Positions 18,979 through 28,484 of a DNA stretch of 29,198 nt are shown here, piece after piece. The notes beneath the pieces are model-generated. The model was not told where the DNA came from. It ran no database searches and saw only the letters and a list, made by a program, of their open reading frames with translations. Source of the DNA: Paulinella micropora (taxonomy: Eukaryota > Cercozoa > Imbricatea > Euglyphida). The position numbers were made by a program, and so were the translations under genes. The stretch is from the NCBI GenBank assembly GCA_009731375.1, contig BJOX01000272.1, forward strand, positions 525,888 through 555,085, given 5' to 3'. Every line of letters starts with the position of its first letter. Positions within the stretch are counted from its first letter, which is position 1.

Positions 18979-21129
18979 TCACGTTTTGACTTGTTTCCGA
19001 GGTCGTCCTCGACCCCTGTGCTCTACTGCTTCCGACTGCGTCTCTTTAGCCCTTCTCTTCTTCGCCGCCACTTCTTTCTCACATCTTGGTGCACCTATCA
19101 ACAAAAATGATATGCCCGCACTTTGGACTTCGTCCCAAATACGAAGCGGAATCCTCCTTTCCTCTGTTAACTCGAACGGCATATCCAACACCACCCTTGG
19201 CATCATTTGCACCGTCCATGGTGTAAAATCCTCATCGTCCTTCTCGATGGACGCATCCCACTGCTCCAAATCTTTGCCGTCTCGAAATACTGGCGCAAAG
19301 ATTCTTTCCCGCGTCATATCAATAACACTCTTGCTCCTCCAAAAGTGCATTGTCGGAGCAAGTCCCAACGCAGCCCGTACCCGCGTTCTAGGCTGTACAT
19401 ACGTAACCTGCATTAAAAAGAAATAATCAAAGTCCTTATCCATGACCGTATCCTCGTGCGGTCGACATAGATAGAACTTATCAACCTGCCAGTCGATCTT
19501 AGCCACTTCCTTACCGGCTATCCACGGTTTCTTCCATACCGTGCCTTTCCGATCCGACATTTCCGATGACTTCGGAATTTCCCTCCCATCTTTGACGTCT
19601 ACCTTGACGTCCGAAGCCGAACGATCCTGTTGTCCAGCATTCCTGGCCTCAGCCTTTTCTTCCTTCTGTTGCTTTCGCAACGCCTCCTCACGCTCCTTGC
19701 GCGTAAGCAATGCTGGCGGCTGTCTAAACGCTGGTGCAATACGCCTCAGCGCTTGTTCCTCATTCTCGTCCTCCAGCAAATAAGGACTGAACTTCGCCAA
19801 CCGACGAACATGAACAATCTGTTCCCTTCCACGTGCCCCCGTAGGTGCAATCTTGTAATTGTACGCACCCGTCTGACGTACTATCTTAAATGGCCCATGC
19901 CACTTATTGTAAAACTTAATCGATACCCCTTTCGGTACCGTCGGTACATACAGCAACACTGTATCACCTTCCTTGTACTCCACATGAGAGTACTTGCCCA
20001 TTTCCTGTTCCCGCTGAACCTCTCTCAGCGTCTCCCGACACTTCTCAATCGCACTCCGTGCTTCCGCGATCGCTCGTAAGCGAACTCCTAACAGTTCACA
20101 CGGTTCCCACTTATCAGGCGGAAACAACAGTTCCGTCGGCGTGTTTAACGCCCGTCCATAGACCACCTGATGCGGACTGACACCCCGCGCGTGTCCGCCT
20201 AACGACGCCGAAGCTAAATTGTTGACAGCAAACGTGAACATAGGTACCACATATACCCAGTTAAGCTGGCTGTTATTACAATAAGTCGTCAACGCTGCCT
20301 TCAACGTCCTGTGAACGCGTTCAATCTTACCATTCGCCCTTGGGTTAAAAGCAGTCACATACTGCCAATCGAACCCAAAGAACTTGGCAATCCTTTGCGA
20401 AACCTCATTCGCGAAACTCGTTCCTCTATCCGAAATAATCCTTCTCGGTATCCCAATACGGCCGAATACCTGATCAATCAGCGCCGCCGCTGTCACTTCC
20501 GCTGTCACATCCGTAACAGGGACAGTAATGACATAATTGGAAGTTCGATCAATAACCGTTAAGAGATATTTGAATTTTTCCGTTCCCACCTCTGGAAAAG
20601 GACCCACATGATCGATATGCAAGGTATCGAAAATATCCAGAGTGATATCATATTCACCCTTAAGCCCCATCTTCGGCCTATATGGCAACTTAGCCATCTG
20701 ACAATGAGGACAACCCTTCACAAACTCCTTAACCCGTTCTCCCAGGTTATTCCACCAAAAACGTCTCCTTAACGACCACGTCATCCTTTCCACCCCCGGG
20801 TGGCTCTGCATAGGACAATGATGCGCCGCAATTAACAAAGACGTTCTGAGTTCCTGCGGAACCCATAACAACCATCGATCCTCCTCATTGGTATATACGC
20901 CATCTTTTCCCATATACCAAAGGAGTCCATCCTTTAGTACCAAGCACCGCTTGAGTTTCCTTATGTCAATGTCCTCGGGCCTTGCCTGTGGATTGAGCAG
21001 ATGTTCTCTCAACTCCTTATACTCCGTACTTTCCTTTGTGAAAGTCCGAAAAGTTTCCACCGACGCCAGTCTGACTGCCGTGTCAGTTTCCAACTGGAAT
21101 CGAACCTTATCCGGATGTGCCTCCGGTAA
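18979..21129 (-). CDS. Element A integrase with conserved tail domain and AT-hook
   Basis: Continues the gag-pol frame directly after UAG (21130-21132); no ATG is needed if the stop is read through. Numbered from the codon at 21093: zinc domain His91/92, His98, Cys128, Cys131; catalytic Asp161 (HIDHVGPF), Asp222 (ISDRGTSF) and Glu258 (KIERVHRTL), with DD35E spacing; then HARGVSPHQVVYGRALNTPTE. GPY/F-type module at about 375-435 (GDTVLLYVP, KWHGPFKIV, VHVRRLAKF). A basic low-complexity linker leads to a domain at about 519-668 shared with element B. An AT-hook-like RGRGRPRK sits at 693-700, just before TGA. Integrase inserts the cDNA; the tail and AT-hook probably bind chromatin or AT-rich DNA (inference). 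No chromodomain is seen. All catalytic residues are intact. Confidence 0.88.
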   Translation of the reverse strand, partial: LPEAHPDKVRFQLETDTAVRLASVETFRTFTKESTEYKELREHLLNPQARPEDIDIRKLKRCLVLKDGLLWYMGKDGVYTNEEDRWLLWVPQELRTSLLIAAHHCPMQSHPGVERMTWSLRRRFWWNNLGERVKEFVKGCPHCQMAKLPYRPKMGLKGEYDITLDIFDTLHIDHVGPFPEVGTEKFKYLLTVIDRTSNYVITVPVTDVTAEVTAAALIDQVFGRIGIPRRIISDRGTSFANEVSQRIAKFFGFDWQYVTAFNPRANGKIERVHRTLKAALTTYCNNSQLNWVYVVPMFTFAVNNLASASLGGHARGVSPHQVVYGRALNTPTELLFPPDKWEPCELLGVRLRAIAEARSAIEKCRETLREVQREQEMGKYSHVEYKEGDTVLLYVPTVPKGVSIKFYNKWHGPFKIVRQTGAYNYKIAPTGARGREQIVHVRRLAKFSPYLLEDENEEQALRRIAPAFRQPPALLTRKEREEALRKQQKEEKAEARNAGQQDRSASDVKVDVKDGREIPKSSEMSDRKGTVWKKPWIAGKEVAKIDWQVDKFYLCRPHEDTVMDKDFDYFFLMQVTYVQPRTRVRAALGLAPTMHFWRSKSVIDMTRERIFAPVFRDGKDLEQWDASIEKDDEDFTPWTVQMMPRVVLDMPFELTEERRIPLRIWDEVQSAGISFLLIGAPRCEKEVAAKKRRAKETQSEAVEHRGRGRPRKQVKT

Positions 21130-24100
21130 CTAAAAAAGATGTTCCTCCTTAACTTTTTCTTCATCCTCCAAGTTAAGGCACATCGGGCCCTTCGGTAACA
21201 AGACCGCGTTAAAGGCACCCTGCCTTCCTTCCATAACATCCTCCCCCTCTTTCCTATCCGCGGTCCTTGCTTCCGCCCATAGGATATCCTCACACGCCTC
21301 TCTCGCGATCGGCGAGTAACAGCATGCACATTTGTCTCGTGCCGCTACCTCGACTGCTTCCAACGCAGACACTTCCTCGCTGCGCGTGTCACGTTGATTG
21401 TTATTATGCGTGAACGGATGATACCAAAGCCCCGATGGCAACTTGGTGTCTTCCGCTCCCTGTTCCTCCCAATCATGTAGATCCACATCATGACCCATGA
21501 TTGCGAACACCGCCCCCGGCGTTCGAAATTCAAACTGTGCCATTCGCACCTCCTTGACCGTATTACGTCGCTGTAAATCATCAACGGCCTTATCCTTCTG
21601 TCCACTCTTGTCCTCATACCGAGAACAAAAATCAGGGACAACATTCCTTTTGCCCTTGATGTAATGAATGGTGAAGTCATACTCCGCCAATTCCAACTGC
21701 CACCTGGCCAACCTACCTGTATGATCTCCAGACATGAGCCATAGCAGGTTATGATGGTCCGTTCTAACCAAAATGTTAGGAGTACCCCACAGGTATTCCC
21801 GCAACCTCTGGAAAGCCCACACTATAGCGAGTGCTTCCCGCTGCCTTGTGCAGTATTCCTTTTCCGCCGGTATCAGCTGCCGGCTGATGAACATAACGGG
21901 CCGCAACTGCCCAATGGACTTGTCCATCTGTTGAAGCACCGCTCCTACCGCGTACGAAGACGCGTCAGTGTCGAGCACGAACTGTTCCTTCCAGTCAGGT
22001 AACATAAGAACTCGACCTCCCTGCCTTGGGTCTTTAGCGATCTCATCCTTGAGCTCCGCTATCACTCTCGTGACTTCCTCCGGCCATGGGTCGTCCCCGA
22101 CCCCTTGCTTCAGGAATTTCCTGACCACCGCTACTCTTTCCGCAAACCCCGGAATGAATTCACCATAATACTGAGCCAGCGATATAAAGGAATGTAAGTC
22201 CGTCCGAGTCTTTGGCATCGGCATAGACGCTACATAGTTCCTCTTTTCATATGCAATCGCACACCGACCCTCTGAGATCTCATATCCCAGGTACTGTATC
22301 TTTCTTTGTGCGAAGTCACATTTCTGTGCATTCAAGCGCAATCCAAACGCGCTTATACGTCGCAAGACGTCCTGCACGTGTTCCACGTGTTTCTCCATAC
22401 TCTCTGAATAAATGATAATATCATCTATGTAACAGAAAGCATAATCCTCCGTCGACCCAAGACGAACCACCGTCGCCTCATCGTCGTACTCCTTCCCCAG
22501 CATCTTAGTCATAGCATGCTGAAATAGACCCGGAGAGCACTTAAGACCCATCGGTAATACCTTCCACACGTATGTAGTCATTCCGACCATAAACGCTGTG
22601 AGATACCGACATGACTCATTAAGAGGGATTTGCCAAAACCCGCTCTTAAGATCAAGCGTAGTATACACCTTCGCATGCTTGAGCCGGTTGATCCCCTTCC
22701 TGAGATCCGGTACCGGTGTCTCGATCTGCTTCAGAATCTTATTGATCCTATAGTAATTGATACACATACGTAAGGACCCATCCGGCTTGGGCGCCATACG
22801 CACAGGTGAAGACACCTCCGATAAGCGTGCCTCAATGATGTCCTTCTCCAAAAGCTCCTGAGTGATTTCCCGAGCCATCCGATCCTCGTGATAGCTCATA
22901 CGTGACGGTCTCCTGTGACCCACCACGTCTTCACCCAGCTTCCGTCCAAAGTTAGCCTCGTAACCCCGAACAGAGCCCGCCTCAAGAGGCCCAAATACCT
23001 CCATATTATTCTCCAAGATACCCTTGAGGGCATCTCGCTCCTTCATAGTACCTTCCCAAGTACTATATTTCTCCGCAATAGCCTTTTCCGCGGCTATCCT
23101 AGCCTCCTCAATCTCCTTATGAGAGGCCTTACGTGATAACTGCGCCACATCCTCCATCGGAATAGGCCGCTCATCCTCACGTACCATCGTCCCATGGTAC
23201 CTAGTTTCCTCCTTGCCTCTCCACTGGGCAAGCTGTGCCACATGATCTATGATAATGGCATATTGCATTGCATGCGTGCGGTGATATATACCCGATATCC
23301 AAGAGAAGGCTTGCTTTCTCACATCCGCCATCTCACGTTGCATTAACTTGGCCCCATAAGCCAACGCCTTCTCCTTCGTCCCCAATCGTAAAGCCAAGAC
23401 CAGCTTATGGCCTCTATGTGGGATCGGGACCGGGTCATCAATAAGATGATCCTCTATATCCTGCCACCACATTTCCGTCCGAGTTCCCACTGGGATGACT
23501 ATAGTGAAATCATCCACCGATAGCCTGTTTTTCAAGACCTCCTTAATGGCCTTGACTCCCTTAGGGAAAAACAAATTATCATCCCAGTGACTCTTCAAGA
23601 AGGCTTCTACGATCGGCTTAGGCTGCTTGACCGGCGGCTTATGTTGGGTAACATTCCAAACCACATGAGACGTCGTGGTCGAATGCACATCTATATAGAC
23701 ATGCTGATCACCGGCATCCTCCATGCCCGCAATCGTACCCCGCAACAATTCCGCTTTTGCTGCGTAGAGGTGTTCCAACCTCGCGTCTATCGCGGCCACT
23801 ACCGCCTCATCCTTTGCGGAATCCCTACAGTCCACGTTCACGACCCTCACGTCGCGTGGGTCCCTGTAGGCCCAGCCAAAGGTTGTGGTCATGACATATT
23901 CCGTCTCCTGTATCTTGTCGTCAGAATTGTCAGCAACCACACTTGCTTCCCCAGAGTCCCCCGACTCTACTGTGCATACATGGAAGAACGAGGCTGTTAC
24001 AGGCTCCTGAATGTGGGGTGTGACCGAAGGCTCCGTGCCCTCGGACACCACCTTTGTCCACCCCCAGTCAGCGCGCATGACTGGTGAGACACTCACATCC

Positions 24101-27100
24101 AAATCGTGCGCTACCGCACATTGGCCTTCCCGCCGTAAAGGTTCATACGGTACTACCTCGTACCGCGGAGCCACCTCGGATCCACCGTACTGCACCACGT
24201 TCAGATCCGTATAAATCCGAGCGTGCATTCGTCTGAGGTTCCGCAGCCCCAACAGGAGACCACCAGCAAAGGCTGGGACGACCCAAAACCGATGAGAGAA
24301 AGACTTCCCGTCTTTCAAAAGGAACGTAAGCATGACTGACCCTGAGACCCCGGTCATGCCTCCCACTCCCTTGATCCTCAACCGACACGGCCGAAACCCG
24401 TGTCTAAACCATGGTTCCCTGCTCCATAGTTCAATAAATTCCTTCCCGAGTACATTCAGAGATGCCATTGTATCATTGCCCACAATGCATTCCTGCTGTA
24501 CATCCTCAATAAAAATTTTAGTGAATAATAAAGGCAATTCAGCTTTCCCCGGGCCACACCCGTCCGCTGAAAGTGCTTCATAACCACCAAAATATTTACT
24601 ATCAAGCGCCTCCGACGCTAACTCCACATTAAGGTCCGTGCCTTTATTCATCACCGGACATAGAGTGTCCCTGTGACTATCAAGGTCCTCAACCTGCTCA
24701 TTCTGTCCATCCTGGCCTTCCAAGGCCACCGCGTCCGTAGCTTCCTGGACTCCCCGCGTTACCACGCGTGTCCTATCATCAAATCGCAGGTCATGAGTAA
24801 CCATGTCGCCTCCGTGGCCGACAGGCAACTCACCCGACTTATTCTCCCTCCCGACCTCCGAGTCAGGCGCTGGGATTGCCTCCTGGGATCCCTGGCCCCG
24901 CACTTGCATTAATGCTTTGCCCTGCACATTCACCAACATGTCCACTAGCGTTATACCAAACGCCATACCCTGGACTTGTTGCTGCGGAGGCATCTGCCCT
25001 CCGACGGTCCCCTGACCGCCTCCCATCGGCATACCAGGAGCAGGCAAGATTGGTGCTGGAGGGATGTAAGACTGTCCCCCATAAGCAACCACCTGCTGCT
25101 GTGGCTGCCCTTGGTAGAACTGCTGCTGCATCGGCTGCCCGTAGCCTACTGGTAACTGCTGCCCCGGAGCTGGACCCGCATAGTAAGCACCTGCTCCCGC
25201 CTGCTGCATATGCGATGAGGGAAAAGTTCCCGCACCCCCCCCATACACATTTGCATTAGGAAAAAGGGAACTACCCTGATTGCCGCCCCACTGCGGGCTC
25301 CGATTTGAGTTGGGACGTTCCCGTGAATCTGAACGCCCTCCCCGACGTCGCGGTGGAGATCGATCTCGGCTCCGCTCCGGTGACCTATCTCGATTCCGTG
25401 AATCGCGTCGTCCTCGGTCGTATCCGCCACGAACATGCCCTCCTCGATCGTATCCTCGTCGATCTCGGGCTTCATCCCTCTCGTCGTAATGACGACCGCC
25501 CGATACATGAGTGACCTCACGATCACTACGACGATCTCTTGACCTTGAACGACTACGTCGGTTGTCAAGGTGCCCTCGATCCGACCGATCGCTCGAACTA
25601 GACGACGAGCTCGACGAAGAACTAGCAGCCGACCTTGCTGAGGACGCATCCGATGACCCCCGTAAATTCCATGAGGGGTCCACGGATTCATTCCCGTGCC
25701 TGCCCGGGATATCTCTTCCCATAGACGCCGGTGCGTCGCCGCCATCTGAAGTGAGAGGGTTCCATACCCTGAACTTTTCCCATTCACCCTTCAAATAAGG
25801 TGCCTCACCAGGATCCGTCCATCCCTTCTGATCGTATGCCTTCCGATCACGATCCTGAAGGTTCTTGAGCTCCTGCGAATACTTATTCGTATTCAACAAG
25901 CCATGGAAGGGACCCACTGGATAGTCGTAGCGTACCTTCCTCAAGACTTCCTTCTGCACCGAGTCATCCCAGCCTTCAGGATGAAAATTCTGGCAATTGC
26001 TCTTGCACATGGCTCCCGATTTGAGCCACAAGGCTCCCGCCTTCTTCATGCACAACGGCCTATGCACCCTGGGGTTGTAGTATGACCTCTGGAACCGTTG
26101 ACGACCTTGCCCCGGCCCCCCTTGGGGTCTCTGACCATAGAACTGAGGTCCCCTGCGCGAGTACCCCTGGCCCCAATAAACTTCATCCCCGGGCTCGAAT
26201 GGTCCCGCACCATCCCCTCCCCCCTGGTTCTGATTACCTTGAGTGGGAGTCCCTGACCTCGGACCCGACCACTTCCACTCATCGATGATGGTTTTCTGGA
26301 CTCGACGCATGACTTTCCCCAACACGTCTTCATCCACGTTCCATATCTCCGGACTGGCCTCAGGGGTAGACTGTCCAGTACCCTTGAGGAGGTATTCCCA
26401 TACCTCTGTGTCCGTCTGAATCTCTTTCGCCATCTTAATAAAGACTTGATTGTTCAGATCGAACAATGCCACAGCCGTCAATTTGAAGGCTTCTGCAGGT
26501 GTGAGCATAATCACCATGTCCATTATCCTCTGGAACATGTAGTGGAGTACAGGCTTCTTATTCACCATCCACTTGACCTCCGCCTGCAGCTGACTGACCT
26601 CCTGTGACTTAGAGGCAAAAACATGGTAGCCCATCTTCTCTGCGAGCATCAGACCAATACTATCGACACACATGGCGTCGAACCGAGTAGACTGCAGCTT
26701 TCCCCAAAAAGCTGCCCACACCTCGCTTTGCATAAGCCATTCGTTGTCCACCGATGACTGACAACGAAAGAACCTATCAGCCACTATGGCCACATCCTCA
26801 GGCGTATAAATGTTAGCTGAACGACAGACCCGACGTACCTCTGTCAGCCACATACGAAGCTCAGAGATATGCCTAGGAATTGCAACCTTCTGATTGTCCA
26901 GAGCAAAAGCCTTCTGGTCACCCAGAAGGCGGTCCACATCCTTCTGGTGACGTTCAATAGTACGACGTCGTTCCTCGTCGTTCTTTTCCATCTTACGGTT
27001 CCATGACGAAACCGCAAGCTTTCGTCGTTCTGCCTGGCCATCCCAAGCCACAGCAAAATGATAAAAAGCTTTGGCCATATAAACGATGGCATCCACTACC

Positions 27101-28011
27101 AGCAATCGTTCCAACGTGACGAGATTTTCAGACGATCCCGCTGTAGCCCAAGTGGGCTTTGTCCCTGAGACTGCCTTGTCCCAGAAGCCATCCATTGCGT
27201 CGAAAATGGGCGTGAACACGTCGTCTATTGAGAGCACTTTAGCCCCAACACCACTCTTGGGCCGAAAAATAAAGTTGCCCATTGCGTGCACAGTGGGTGA
27301 CACTCTGGCCCAAACCTGACTGTGAAACTGAGCAAACTTTTGCACTTCAGTCCATCTTGGATGCCCTTGATCCAAGACATCCCAAGACGGCCAACAGCCA
27401 ACCAAGTCGTACACAGGCTGTCCGTGACGTTTGACAAAGTCACGAGAAAGGTCTCCAGCCATGGAAGTGGTGCCCCAGGCTTCAGCTTGGACTTGTCCCA
27501 ACCTCGCTATATTGAGATCGACCATTCCCTCCGTTGATGCCATCAATCTGGACGCATCCAGCCTCTCAGGCGTCCAGTAGTGGGTCCCCATGCCCACAGC
27601 TTCTGCAATCTGAACCACCATCTCTGCTGCCACCATAACATTGGCCACTGTGGTGCGTCCGATCACAAGTGTGTCCCCCACGTTCCTCGTCGAACCAGGC
27701 GAGATAGCATTAATGCATTGTCTGACCGTCTGCAATGCCTTTGTGGACGGTAACTGGTCCGCCCAACTATCACCTGTGAGACGAAACTGCCACATCGTCT
27801 TCAAATCGTCTTCCAGACGAGCAGAGATGAAGTGCAAAGAGGGAGGTGTTCCCCCTGTTGTCGACGAACTCGACGCTGTGAGGGCTCCTGCCCCCATAAA
27901 ACGTGTACCAAGAGAGGAAGGTACCAAAGACCCACCCACCCTAGTATACGCTGGTGTAGAATAAGGGCTGCTTGCTGTCAACATCCTCCTCCTATTCTCA
28001 CGTGGTAACAT
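21130..28011 (-). CDS. Element A Gag-protease-RT-RNase H polyprotein
   Basis: 2,293 codons from the first ATG (28011; G at -3) to UAG. Residues 1-650 are mostly helical, Gag-like. A CCCH finger (Cys654, Cys669, Cys673, His677) replaces the usual CCHC knuckle. About 785-910 is Ser-runs plus RS/RD and RG repeats; 910-1010 is Gln/Gly/Pro-rich. A retropepsin-like region has NDTMAS (Asp1180) and LLLGLRNL. About 400 residues of unknown sequence follow. The RT has TTLDLKSGF (Asp1787), LPMGLKCSPGLFQ and CYIDDIII (Asp1863/1864). The RNase H has DTDASS (Asp2016), REALAIVWA, RTDHHNLLWL and GKRNVVPDFCSR (near 2130). A 160-residue linker runs to the UAG. The protein would form the particle and copy the RNA. 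The frame is open upstream to 28102, but without ATG. No gag/pol frameshift exists. Confidence 0.9.
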   Translation of the reverse strand: MLPRENRRRMLTASSPYSTPAYTRVGGSLVPSSLGTRFMGAGALTASSSSTTGGTPPSLHFISARLEDDLKTMWQFRLTGDSWADQLPSTKALQTVRQCINAISPGSTRNVGDTLVIGRTTVANVMVAAEMVVQIAEAVGMGTHYWTPERLDASRLMASTEGMVDLNIARLGQVQAEAWGTTSMAGDLSRDFVKRHGQPVYDLVGCWPSWDVLDQGHPRWTEVQKFAQFHSQVWARVSPTVHAMGNFIFRPKSGVGAKVLSIDDVFTPIFDAMDGFWDKAVSGTKPTWATAGSSENLVTLERLLVVDAIVYMAKAFYHFAVAWDGQAERRKLAVSSWNRKMEKNDEERRRTIERHQKDVDRLLGDQKAFALDNQKVAIPRHISELRMWLTEVRRVCRSANIYTPEDVAIVADRFFRCQSSVDNEWLMQSEVWAAFWGKLQSTRFDAMCVDSIGLMLAEKMGYHVFASKSQEVSQLQAEVKWMVNKKPVLHYMFQRIMDMVIMLTPAEAFKLTAVALFDLNNQVFIKMAKEIQTDTEVWEYLLKGTGQSTPEASPEIWNVDEDVLGKVMRRVQKTIIDEWKWSGPRSGTPTQGNQNQGGGDGAGPFEPGDEVYWGQGYSRRGPQFYGQRPQGGPGQGRQRFQRSYYNPRVHRPLCMKKAGALWLKSGAMCKSNCQNFHPEGWDDSVQKEVLRKVRYDYPVGPFHGLLNTNKYSQELKNLQDRDRKAYDQKGWTDPGEAPYLKGEWEKFRVWNPLTSDGGDAPASMGRDIPGRHGNESVDPSWNLRGSSDASSARSAASSSSSSSSSSSDRSDRGHLDNRRSRSRSRDRRSDREVTHVSGGRHYDERDEARDRRGYDRGGHVRGGYDRGRRDSRNRDRSPERSRDRSPPRRRGGRSDSRERPNSNRSPQWGGNQGSSLFPNANVYGGGAGTFPSSHMQQAGAGAYYAGPAPGQQLPVGYGQPMQQQFYQGQPQQQVVAYGGQSYIPPAPILPAPGMPMGGGQGTVGGQMPPQQQVQGMAFGITLVDMLVNVQGKALMQVRGQGSQEAIPAPDSEVGRENKSGELPVGHGGDMVTHDLRFDDRTRVVTRGVQEATDAVALEGQDGQNEQVEDLDSHRDTLCPVMNKGTDLNVELASEALDSKYFGGYEALSADGCGPGKAELPLLFTKIFIEDVQQECIVGNDTMASLNVLGKEFIELWSREPWFRHGFRPCRLRIKGVGGMTGVSGSVMLTFLLKDGKSFSHRFWVVPAFAGGLLLGLRNLRRMHARIYTDLNVVQYGGSEVAPRYEVVPYEPLRREGQCAVAHDLDVSVSPVMRADWGWTKVVSEGTEPSVTPHIQEPVTASFFHVCTVESGDSGEASVVADNSDDKIQETEYVMTTTFGWAYRDPRDVRVVNVDCRDSAKDEAVVAAIDARLEHLYAAKAELLRGTIAGMEDAGDQHVYIDVHSTTTSHVVWNVTQHKPPVKQPKPIVEAFLKSHWDDNLFFPKGVKAIKEVLKNRLSVDDFTIVIPVGTRTEMWWQDIEDHLIDDPVPIPHRGHKLVLALRLGTKEKALAYGAKLMQREMADVRKQAFSWISGIYHRTHAMQYAIIIDHVAQLAQWRGKEETRYHGTMVREDERPIPMEDVAQLSRKASHKEIEEARIAAEKAIAEKYSTWEGTMKERDALKGILENNMEVFGPLEAGSVRGYEANFGRKLGEDVVGHRRPSRMSYHEDRMAREITQELLEKDIIEARLSEVSSPVRMAPKPDGSLRMCINYYRINKILKQIETPVPDLRKGINRLKHAKVYTTLDLKSGFWQIPLNESCRYLTAFMVGMTTYVWKVLPMGLKCSPGLFQHAMTKMLGKEYDDEATVVRLGSTEDYAFCYIDDIIIYSESMEKHVEHVQDVLRRISAFGLRLNAQKCDFAQRKIQYLGYEISEGRCAIAYEKRNYVASMPMPKTRTDLHSFISLAQYYGEFIPGFAERVAVVRKFLKQGVGDDPWPEEVTRVIAELKDEIAKDPRQGGRVLMLPDWKEQFVLDTDASSYAVGAVLQQMDKSIGQLRPVMFISRQLIPAEKEYCTRQREALAIVWAFQRLREYLWGTPNILVRTDHHNLLWLMSGDHTGRLARWQLELAEYDFTIHYIKGKRNVVPDFCSRYEDKSGQKDKAVDDLQRRNTVKEVRMAQFEFRTPGAVFAIMGHDVDLHDWEEQGAEDTKLPSGLWYHPFTHNNNQRDTRSEEVSALEAVEVAARDKCACCYSPIAREACEDILWAEARTADRKEGEDVMEGRQGAFNAVLLPKGPMCLNLEDEEKVKEEHLF

Positions 28012-28484
28012 ATCGAAATGAGAAAGAGAAGAGAGATGTGAGAAAGCAACAAATGACACACACAGCACACACACACAACTGCTCCACACACAGCTTATGA
28101 GTTATGCTGGTGACACCTGTTTCCTCCAACCGAATACAAAACAAATGTGCGTGCTCCTACACCTCACACACAATCTGTTTCTATCCCTCTCCCCCTAAGG
28201 AGAGCTCAACTGTCTAAAGCAAAACTTGAAAAAGGTCAACACCCTTTTCTGTCGGAAATTCCGAGGTGTCAAAACCTCAAGAAAAACAAGGCAAGAAAAA
28301 CGTGAGAACTTGAGCTTTTCGTGAACTCACGAAAAGCAAAAGCAAAACCCCGTTTAATTTTTGTTAGCGGCTCCAGATGTAAAAGAAACAGCTACTCTGA
28401 CACTTAGTCGTACCTCAACTGTAGAGGGGCAGACCAAGCATAAGAGTCAAGTAACGACAAGCCGGACAACACTTGATGCCACTA
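28012..28484 (-). promoter_or_regulatory. Element A 5' leader with hairpin and candidate primer-binding site
   Basis: On the minus strand, TGGCATCAAGTG begins at 28481, just inside a possible LTR end (CATTACA, 28485-28491). Its first eight bases differ at one position from TGGTATCA, the usual start of an initiator-tRNA-Met primer site. A perfect 10-bp hairpin with a 4-base loop lies at 28314-28337 (GCTTTTCGTG/CACGAAAAGC), and a 6-bp one at 28253-28265. Such leader structures can serve packaging or translation; function is not shown here. Confidence 0.45.

Noticed and set aside
21124-21138. Programmed -1 frameshift at the T6A run before the element A stop
   Set aside because: The heptamer is not in the required reading phase and the integrase is in frame 0, so a frameshift would leave the coding frame.
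19541-27964. Many plus-strand frames of 60-166 codons opposite element A
   Set aside because: They are antisense shadows of the gag-pol and integrase coding sequence.
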